This document shows, piece by piece, positions 1-3,855 of a stretch of 5,314 bases of DNA (its first letter is position 1; every line of letters starts with the position of its first letter). Below the pieces are notes generated by a model. That model made no database searches. It was not told the DNA's origin and was given only the letters and a program-made list of their open reading frames with translations. Made by a program: the position numbers and the translations under genes. Source of the stretch: an uncultured Treponema sp. (GTDB taxonomy: Bacteria; Spirochaetota; Spirochaetia; Treponematales; Treponemataceae). Where the stretch lies: positions 1-5,314 of the forward strand of contig CAJOPO010000305.1 of assembly GCA_905236315.1 (NCBI GenBank), in the 5' to 3' direction.

Positions 1-79
1 ATTCGCACGCTTGCTACGAATGTGGCGTGCTTTGTAATTATTTACGTTTGCCGCTTACTCAGGTAGCACGAACAGAGTG

Positions 80-198
80 TTTTTGTAATCCTTAGGATTC
101 AATCCTTAGGATTCAATCCTTAGGATTCAATCCGCCAGTCTCCTTTTCGCTGTTTTTTAGGAGTACACTGTAAAACTCACTTTCCGTGATTACAAAAA
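80..198. repeat. 11-bp inverted repeat framing the palindromic array
   Basis: TTTTTGTAATC at 80-90 is the exact reverse complement of GATTACAAAAA at 188-198. The left arm overlaps the first bases of the tandem array, so the array lies inside the loop. It may be a small element boundary or a large stem. There are no obvious flanking target-site duplications and no coding content, so a mobile origin is unproven. Confidence 0.6.
87..133. repeat. Three tandem 14-bp palindromic units plus partial fourth
   Basis: The unit AATCCTTAGGATTC occurs three times without mismatch at 87-100, 101-114 and 115-128, and then breaks off after AATCC (129-133). Each unit is an imperfect dyad: AATCC and GGATT arms around TTA, with C as spacer. 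The array could be a short minisatellite, a set of protein-binding sites in register, or a replication-slippage product. Perfect copy identity suggests recent expansion or homogenisation. Its function is unknown. Confidence 0.9.
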
Positions 199-222
199 GT
201 TTATTTAATTTTCTAAATTCGC

Positions 223-251
223 TTGACATAAAATAATTCTTACTATATAGT
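223..251 (+). promoter_or_regulatory. Sigma-70-type promoter of tRNA-Gln
   Basis: A perfect -35 TTGACA (223-228) is followed by a 17-base spacer and TATAGT (246-251), five of six bases of the -10 consensus. The predicted start of transcription is near 258, about 28 bases before the mature tRNA-Gln 5' end. A/T-rich DNA lies immediately upstream. This is the strongest plus-strand promoter in the window, as expected for a stable RNA gene. Confidence 0.85.
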
Positions 252-285
252 TTGTAGACATTGGAACTTGCTTGTACAAGTTTAT

Positions 286-356
286 TCCCCGATTGTGTAA
301 TGGTAGCACCTCAGATTCTGGTTCTGATTGTGGGGGTTCGAATCCTCCTTGGGGAA
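286..356 (+). tRNA. tRNA-Gln, anticodon CTG
   Basis: The 71-nt sequence folds as a complete cloverleaf. The acceptor arm TCCCCGA (286-292) pairs with TTGGGGA (349-355) through one G-U. The D stem is GTG/CAC (295-297/307-309). The anticodon stem TCAGA/TCTGA (311-315/323-327) holds loop TTCTGGT with anticodon CTG at 318-320, reading CAG. The T stem GGGGG/CCTCC encloses TTCGAAT. The discriminator base is A356. No CCA follows, so the end must be added by tRNA nucleotidyltransferase. The gene has its own promoter and a terminator starting eight bases downstream. With C34 instead of U34, it is not a substrate for MnmA thiolation. Confidence 0.95.
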
Positions 357-363
357 AGCTAAA

Positions 364-388
364 AGATTGGTATTACCAATCTTTTTTT
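364..388 (+). terminator. Intrinsic terminator after tRNA-Gln
   Basis: AGATTGGT (364-371) and ACCAATCT (375-382) form a perfect 8-bp stem with a three-base loop, running into a T-tract at 382-388. The A-run before the stem gives weak activity in the opposite direction as well. The position suggests that tRNA-Gln is a single-gene transcript. Confidence 0.9.
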
Positions 389-393
389 GTATA

Positions 394-421
394 TGGACTT
401 TGTTTCCATATTTACTATATA
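394..421 (+). promoter_or_regulatory. Possible promoter of tRNA-Glu
   Basis: TGGACT (394-399) and TATATA (416-421), 16 bases apart, make a moderate sigma-70 promoter. The -10 region shares TTACTATATA with the tRNA-Gln promoter (240-249), which supports the assignment. The predicted start near 428 gives a leader of roughly 70 bases containing the long hairpin at 451-494. The -35 is weak, and the hairpin lies between this promoter and the tRNA, so the assignment is tentative. Confidence 0.45.
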
Positions 422-449
422 ACGAGTTCTTTCTATTAAAGAAACTCGT
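422..449. repeat. Hairpin upstream of tRNA-Glu (first of two)
   Basis: ACGAGTT and CTTT (422-432) pair with AAAG and AACTCGT (438-449), with one unpaired A. There is no following T-run, so it is not a canonical terminator. It overlaps the predicted transcription start of the tRNA-Glu leader. Confidence 0.55.
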
Positions 450-450
450 A

Positions 451-494
451 AACAAAAATAAGTAATCAATTTTAATTGATTATTTATTTTTGTT
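451..494. repeat. Long hairpin with 20-bp arms abutting tRNA-Glu
   Basis: The arms at 451-470 and 475-494 are complementary along all 20 positions, with a single G-U pair, around a four-base TTTA loop. The structure is almost entirely A/T and ends one base before the tRNA-Glu acceptor stem. It could be a terminator for upstream transcription on either strand, a processing signal for the tRNA 5' end, or a non-functional palindrome. There is no separate U-tract beyond the stem on the plus strand. Confidence 0.8.
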
Positions 495-495
495 C

Positions 496-568
496 GGTCC
501 CTTCGAATATCGGTTTAGTTCGCCGCCCTCTCAAGGCGGAGAGATGGGTTCAACTCCCGTAGGGACCG
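496..568 (+). tRNA. tRNA-Glu, anticodon CTC
   Basis: The 73-nt cloverleaf has a perfect 7-bp acceptor stem, GGTCCCT (496-502) with AGGGACC (561-567). The D stem GAAT/GTTC spans 505-508 and 518-521. The anticodon stem CCGCC/GGCGG (523-527/535-539) carries loop CTCTCAA with anticodon CTC at 530-532, reading GAG. The T stem ATGGG/CCCGT encloses TTCAACT. The discriminator is G568, and CCA is not encoded. The stem and loop closely resemble classical bacterial tRNA-Glu, except for C34. I find no clear intrinsic terminator between it and the rlpA gene that starts 96 bases downstream, only a pyrimidine-rich stretch. Confidence 0.95.
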
Positions 569-649
569 TTACTTTATTCCTTTCACCCTTTCCATTTTTC
601 AATTCTTACTTTACAACCTTTATTTTTTTGTTATGTGCAAAAGTATAAA

Positions 650-658
650 ACCGATAAT
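650..658 (+). promoter_or_regulatory. -10-like element just before first rlpA
   Basis: ACCGATAAT contains GATAAT (653-658), a fair sigma-70 -10, and also ACCGATAA (650-657), seven of eight bases of the flagellar sigma-28 -10 GCCGATAA. It ends six bases before the ATG at 665. I find no convincing -35 for either sigma factor; TTGTTA at 628-633 would need a 19-base spacer. If it is used, the mRNA would be leaderless or nearly so. Confidence 0.3.
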
Positions 659-664
659 ACGAGT

Positions 665-1351
665 ATGAAGAAGAAATCTATCGTATTATTAGTTATGCTT
701 GCGCTATCGGTTTGCGTTTTTGCCGATGAAGTGTTTAAGACAAACGTTGTTGCTTCTTATTATGCCGATAAGTTCCATGGACGCAAAACGTCTAACGGAG
801 AAATATTTAATATGTATGCACTTACGGCTGCTCATAAGACGCTCCCGTTTAACACATTGGTAAAAGTTACAAATCTTGATAATGGGCAGTCTGTCACTGT
901 ACGCATAAATGACAGAGGTCCATTTGTGAAAGGCAGAGAGATTGACCTTTCTAAAGCGGCAGCAGTGCAGTTGGGTATGATAAAGACTGGAACAGCAAGA
1001 GTTTCGTTATCTATAGTAGACGAAAAATCATCTTCTACAAACAGTTCTTCATCATTAGCAAGTACAGAAACAAAAGCTAAAGGCTGGCAATTATATGCAG
1101 ACACCAGCACTCATCAAGTATGGGATATTCAACTGGGAGCATATACGCAACGTTCTAACGCAGAGAATATGGCAAGAAAATTGCAAGCAGCAGGCTTTAC
1201 AAATGTTGCCTATCAGAGCATAGACAATGTTACAAGGGTTGTGCTAAGGAATATAGAAACTGATAATGTTCAGTCCTACCTTCAGCAGCTTGAATCAAAA
1301 GGGTTTTCTGACTACTTTGTGCGAGAACGCAAAAATATAGTCGTAAAATAA
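665..1351 (+). CDS. rlpA: RlpA-type septal lytic transglycosylase with SPOR domain (copy 1)
   Basis: This is an exported RlpA-family protein. Family members cleave glycan strands lacking stem peptides and localise to septa through SPOR binding of denuded glycan. From the ATG at 665 the product has 228 residues. A signal peptide (about 1-20, [10 protein letters not shown]... ending VFA) precedes the double-psi beta-barrel (about 30-117). The residues matching the RlpA catalytic set are present: Glu46 in NGEIF, His57 in TAAHKTLPF, Asp83 in NDRGP. A Ser/Thr-rich linker (about 118-150) leads to a SPOR domain (about 153-221, starting WDIQLGAY). No lipobox cysteine is seen, so it is probably periplasmic. 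An in-frame GTG at 635 would add ten residues before the Lys-rich signal start and has no Shine-Dalgarno, so 665 is preferred, although it too lacks a good one. It lies upstream of a paralogue in the same orientation. Confidence 0.9.
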   Translation: MKKKSIVLLVMLALSVCVFADEVFKTNVVASYYADKFHGRKTSNGEIFNMYALTAAHKTLPFNTLVKVTNLDNGQSVTVRINDRGPFVKGREIDLSKAAAVQLGMIKTGTARVSLSIVDEKSSSTNSSSSLASTETKAKGWQLYADTSTHQVWDIQLGAYTQRSNAENMARKLQAAGFTNVAYQSIDNVTRVVLRNIETDNVQSYLQQLESKGFSDYFVRERKNIVVK

Positions 1352-1400
1352 CACTAATATTGTTTTTACAATTTTCGATAATTTAAAAAGTAAATGGATG

Positions 1401-1426
1401 CACTAATGCCTTTTTAGGTATTAGTG
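1401..1426 (+). other. Hairpin between the two rlpA genes
   Basis: CACTAATGCCT (1401-1411) pairs with AGGTATTAGTG (1416-1426) through one G-U pair and a TTTT loop. No T-run follows, so termination is doubtful. A second copy of the left arm, ACACTAATA at 1351-1359, overlapping the end of the rlpA stop codon, is exactly complementary to 1419-1427. Two mutually exclusive stems are therefore possible. The hairpin may be a 3'-end stabiliser or processing site between the two coding regions. Confidence 0.6.
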
Positions 1427-1445
1427 TCTAGCTAAAAATTATATT

Positions 1446-1520
1446 GGGAGGAAACGAATTTTTAATATTACATTTGCTTTTCTAAAGCATAAAGTTAAAA
1501 GTTCGATACGAGGGGTATGA
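1446..1520 (+). other. Orphan Shine-Dalgarno with ATT-initiated 20-codon frame
   Basis: GGGAGG at 1446-1451 is a strong ribosome-binding sequence but lies 65 bases before the rlpA start. Six bases downstream is ATT (1458-1460), which opens a 20-codon frame ending in TGA at 1518-1520. That stop overlaps the rlpA start as ATGA. The frame has no ATG, GTG or TTG. ATT starts are rare in bacteria (infC is the known case), so this may be a translated leader coupled to rlpA, or chance. Confidence 0.25.
1483..1509 (+). promoter_or_regulatory. Sigma-28-like promoter before second rlpA
   Basis: TAAAGCAT (1483-1490), an 11-base spacer and TTCGATAC (1502-1509) compare with the flagellar sigma-28 pattern TAAAGTTT-11-GCCGATAA: six matches in the -35 box, five in the -10 box, and exact spacing. 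Transcription would start close to the ATG at 1517. Spirochaetes use this sigma factor for flagellar genes. Sequence match only. Confidence 0.3.
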
Positions 1521-2386
1521 AAAAGAGTTTATTATTTCCTTTATTTGTAGTAGCTTTAGGATTAAATGCTTCTGCTTTTGCACAGAGTTTGTACAAAAAC
1601 AATGTAGAAGCATCTTATTACGCAGACAAATACAATGGTAATCTTACAGCCAGTGGCGAAACATTCAATATGTATGATTTCACTGCTGCTCATAAAACAT
1701 TACCATTTAATACGTTAGTAAAAGTAACAAACCTAGAAAACGGAAAGTCTGTTACAGTTCGTATTAACGATAGAGGTCCATCTGTACCTACACGCGAAAT
1801 AGATGTTTCTAAAGCCGCTGCTATAGAACTGGGTATGATAGGAACAGGAACAGCTCGTGTTTCTTTAGAGATTATTCAAACACCATCAACTACTGTTTCA
1901 GAAACACCTGTTGCACCAGCAACACAGACTACACAAAACGAAGCAGTTGCTTGGGATATTCAAGTAGGTGCATATTCAAATCGTGCAAACGCAGATACCT
2001 TGGTTTCAAGATTAGTAGAGTCAGGCTTTACAAACATTGCTTATCAAGAAGCAGGTCAAGTTACACGTGTTCTTATATATGATGTAGATGACAACAATGT
2101 ACAAGCGGTTACATCACAGTTAAACGCTTTTGGCTTTAATAACTATGTAGTTAGAAAACATCAAGAACCAGCCTCTACTGGAAACGGATATAATAGTGGA
2201 AACGCAGCAACAGGCACTGTTCGTACAACCACAGGTACAGCAGCCGCACCTGCTACAAACGGTAACACTACTTCTATAAACGTTACAAATAACGGAGTAA
2301 CTGGTAATGTAACAACAGGTTCTAATTCTGCTTCCTTTAGTGTAGCAGGAACTTCTGGTTCTTCAATAATCTACACTGATAGATAA
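1517..2386 (+). CDS. rlpA: RlpA-type protein with SPOR domain and Thr/Asn/Gly-rich tail (copy 2)
   Basis: This 289-residue paralogue of the preceding gene has the same layout. The signal peptide covers about 1-22 (likely cleavage after AFA). The double-psi beta-barrel covers about 28-118, with the expected Glu48, His59 and Asp85. A short Thr/Pro linker precedes a SPOR domain (about 145-213, starting WDIQVGAY). A compared 53-residue barrel segment is identical to copy 1 at 44 positions, while the DNA carries many silent differences. Copy 2 adds about 70 residues (217-289) rich in Thr, Asn, Gly, Ser and Ala, which copy 1 lacks. That tail may be a flexible surface or wall-associated extension. 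The start is fixed: the frame has a TAA at 1496-1498 and no other start codon after it. AGGGG lies only one base from the ATG, unusually close. A strong terminator follows. Confidence 0.9.
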   Translation: MKKSLLFPLFVVALGLNASAFAQSLYKNNVEASYYADKYNGNLTASGETFNMYDFTAAHKTLPFNTLVKVTNLENGKSVTVRINDRGPSVPTREIDVSKAAAIELGMIGTGTARVSLEIIQTPSTTVSETPVAPATQTTQNEAVAWDIQVGAYSNRANADTLVSRLVESGFTNIAYQEAGQVTRVLIYDVDDNNVQAVTSQLNAFGFNNYVVRKHQEPASTGNGYNSGNAATGTVRTTTGTAAAPATNGNTTSINVTNNGVTGNVTTGSNSASFSVAGTSGSSIIYTDR

Positions 2387-2426
2387 GAAAGATTAGAACT
2401 TACTTTCTACATTCTTCTACAGAAAG

Positions 2427-2455
2427 CAAGGCACTTAAGTGCCTTGTTTTTTTTT
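2427..2455 (+). terminator. Intrinsic terminator after rlpA pair
   Basis: A perfect palindrome, CAAGGCACTT then AAGTGCCTTG (2427-2446), is followed by nine T residues (2447-2455). It lies 40 bases after the stop codon of the second rlpA. On the minus strand the stem is not followed by a T-run, so it mainly serves the plus strand; I see no separate terminator for the tautomerase gene. Confidence 0.95.
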
Positions 2456-2474
2456 ATTTTATAAAACAGCTATT

Positions 2475-2816
2475 CTAAAAATTATTTCCGTTCCAGCCCC
2501 AATCTTTATAGTCTTGATAGGTAATATATATACAATCTCCTGGTATTCCAAGAACTTTATTAAATAGCTTACAGACTTCCCCCGTAAAACTATCTGCCTT
2601 TGCAGAATCTACAGAACCAAATAAATTAACGCTTACAAAAGCCCCCTTATCTAATTTTTTACCTGCAAAATATAAATCATAGGAATCTTCAAAACCTAGC
2701 ATTAAATAGTTTTCTGTTTTTCCTAAAACTGATATTGCCTTACCTAATTCAGCCTTTAAAATATCTCGTTTTTCTTGAGGAACTGGAACAGTAATCTTTG
2801 AATTAATAAATGGCAT
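2475..2816 (-). CDS. MIF-type tautomerase (phenylpyruvate/dopachrome tautomerase family)
   Basis: This 113-residue protein belongs to the macrophage migration inhibitory factor (MIF) branch of the tautomerase superfamily. Characterised members ketonise phenylpyruvate or dopachrome enol forms as trimers in the cytoplasm. Met is followed by Pro2, which becomes the catalytic N-terminal proline after Met removal. Lys33 in GKTENYLML matches the active-site lysine of MIF. The C-terminal YITYQDYKDWGWNGNNF block is a family signature. Length matches the family (about 115). The CxxC motif of mammalian MIF is absent, so oxidoreductase activity is not expected. No signal peptide is present. AAGGAG lies eight bases before the ATG (complement of 2825-2830), and a near-consensus promoter precedes it. 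It is a single gene, divergent from the PilZ-like gene. The physiological substrate is unknown; a host-directed role has been proposed for other microbial MIF homologues but nothing here shows it. Confidence 0.9.
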   Translation of the reverse strand: MPFINSKITVPVPQEKRDILKAELGKAISVLGKTENYLMLGFEDSYDLYFAGKKLDKGAFVSVNLFGSVDSAKADSFTGEVCKLFNKVLGIPGDCIYITYQDYKDWGWNGNNF

Positions 2817-2843
2817 ATAAACATCTCCTTAATTTTTCAGAAA

Positions 2844-2872
2844 ATTATAAGTTTTTACTTTTATTTTTTCAA
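2844..2872 (-). promoter_or_regulatory. Sigma-70-type promoter of the tautomerase gene
   Basis: On the minus strand, TTGAAA (complement of 2867-2872), a 17-base spacer and a perfect TATAAT (complement of 2844-2849) form a strong promoter. Transcription would start near 2837, leaving a leader of about 20 bases that includes the AAGGAG ribosome-binding site. Confidence 0.8.
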
Positions 2873-2904
2873 TATATGGTCTATAGTTAAGGAAGGAGAA
2901 TTTA

Positions 2905-3807
2905 ATGAGAGAACAAAATAAAGAAATTATTATGGGGCGCAAAACATTTTTTATTGCTCCTGATGTAACTCTTTTGCCAGAATCTTATTTAGAAGATTAT
3001 CTTTCGCACGGCTACGAAGCATATATCATTGGGGAAGACCACTTATGCCCTCTGCGTAAAAAAGTAGAGATGATTATATCTCTTTTTGAAGATTCTATAT
3101 TGTTTTTCTGTATAGACAGTGAAATAGAAGGCATAGATTGGCGTATATACATTAGGGATTTGCAAAAAGAATATGGCTCCCATCTTCTTATTGGTGTGTT
3201 GTATTCTAAGCGTACTAATGAAACAGAAAAAAAGCAGATAGAAAAATATTATCTATATGATGTTGGTATTCAATGTGGTTGCATAGCCCTAGAATATCAG
3301 AGGGCAAAGAATTTTAGCCTTATTGATAAGGTAATGTTTGCAAATCAAGCATCTGGAAGACGAAAAACAGTCCGTGCTATATGCGAGATGACTAGTGAAA
3401 TTAACTTTCAATACAAAAAAGTGCAGTATAAAGGTAGGCTTATGGATATAAGTCTAAACCACTTTTCATGTATTTTTGAAACCTCCTGCAATCTTCCTAT
3501 GTATGAAAAAATTCCAGCAGCATTGTTGCTTGTAGACGGTATGAGATTACGCTCTGATGCCTTGTTAATTATGAAGCGTCAAAAAGGCAGTAACGATTTA
3601 TTTATATTCATGTTCTTAAAAGAAGACGGCACTCCAGGTCTTGATGCAGAAATGTATGGCAAGATGTGTCAAAAAATATATCAAATGGTTACTACAAAAA
3701 CCAAAAACCTAATGAGGCAGGTATTTGCAGCCGCAGCAAAGCAAAGTGACGACAGCCGAATTACAACAGAAGCAATCATTTCGGGGGTACTTTCTGCTTT
3801 AGATTAA
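2905..3807 (+). CDS. Degenerate PilZ-like domain protein
   Basis: This 300-residue cytoplasmic protein has no signal peptide or membrane span. The N-terminal half (about 11-140) resembles no domain I can name; it begins with a hydrophobic strand (TFFIAPDVTLL) and alternates predicted strands and helices. Residues about 150-240 look PilZ-like: an RxxxR (Arg153, Arg157 in RRKTVRAI), then about 24 residues on DISLNHFSC, corresponding to the PilZ D/NxSxxG motif with the final Gly replaced by His. PilZ domains bind cyclic di-GMP through these two motifs, so binding is uncertain here. The last 45 residues are helical and may pack on the domain. The start is clear: AAGGAG lies six bases before the ATG; a later Met10 has no ribosome-binding site. 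It is transcribed alone, divergent from the tautomerase. Identification rests on motif reading only. Confidence 0.6.
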   Translation: MREQNKEIIMGRKTFFIAPDVTLLPESYLEDYLSHGYEAYIIGEDHLCPLRKKVEMIISLFEDSILFFCIDSEIEGIDWRIYIRDLQKEYGSHLLIGVLYSKRTNETEKKQIEKYYLYDVGIQCGCIALEYQRAKNFSLIDKVMFANQASGRRKTVRAICEMTSEINFQYKKVQYKGRLMDISLNHFSCIFETSCNLPMYEKIPAALLLVDGMRLRSDALLIMKRQKGSNDLFIFMFLKEDGTPGLDAEMYGKMCQKIYQMVTTKTKNLMRQVFAAAAKQSDDSRITTEAIISGVLSALD

Positions 3808-3814
3808 TGAAGAG

Positions 3815-3824
3815 CCCCCCCCCC
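3815..3824 (+). repeat. Homopolymeric C10 tract
   Basis: Ten consecutive C residues begin eight bases after the stop codon of the PilZ-like gene. Tracts of this length are slippage-prone, and poly-G/C tracts cause phase variation in treponemes and other bacteria. This one lies outside any frame, so length changes would not alter either protein. They would change the base of the terminator stem that follows. Confidence 0.95.
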
Positions 3825-3855
3825 TGTGATTTTATTCACAATGAGGGGATTTTTT
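3821..3855 (+). terminator. Terminator after the PilZ-like gene, overlapping the mnmA stop
   Basis: CCCC (3821-3824) pairs with GGGG (3845-3848), and TGTGA (3825-3829) with TCACA (3836-3840), leaving a four-base ATGA bulge. T residues follow at 3850-3855. The T-run includes the complement of the mnmA stop codon (3854-3856), so the two convergent genes meet without a gap. The upstream C-tract lets the outer stem slide in register. On the minus strand there is no T-run, so it is unlikely to end mnmA transcripts well. Confidence 0.8.

Larger units (their letters stand above)
1..222. other. Gene-free intergenic segment with palindromic sequence
   Basis: I see no plausible coding frame here; ATG-initiated frames stop within a few codons. 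The segment has a short inverted repeat (GCACGC at 5-10, GCGTGC at 25-30), a three-unit palindromic array at 87-133, and a larger inverted repeat at 80-90/188-198. Bases 191-222 are very A/T-rich and lie just upstream of the tRNA-Gln promoter, where they could act as an UP element. That role is inferred from position and composition only. Confidence 0.6.

Noticed and set aside
87..133. CRISPR array
   Set aside because: Units are directly adjacent 14-bp repeats with no unique spacers and no cas genes nearby.
635..664. GTG start at 635 for the first rlpA, adding ten residues
   Set aside because: There is no Shine-Dalgarno before it, and it would place ten polar residues ahead of the MKKK signal-peptide start. 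The ATG at 665 matches the start of the paralogue.
832..1110. Minus-strand open frame of 92 codons inside the first rlpA
   Set aside because: It lies fully inside the conserved barrel-coding region on the other strand, has no ribosome-binding site and no recognisable domain. It is a shadow of rlpA.
1446..1451. GGGAGG as the direct ribosome-binding site of the second rlpA
   Set aside because: It is 65 bases from the ATG, far beyond working distance, and the rlpA frame has a stop at 1496-1498 in between.
2882..2887. TATAGT as -10 of the PilZ-like gene
   Set aside because: A transcription start about seven bases later would cut into the AAGGAG ribosome-binding site at 2893-2898, and there is no good -35 at 16-18 bases.
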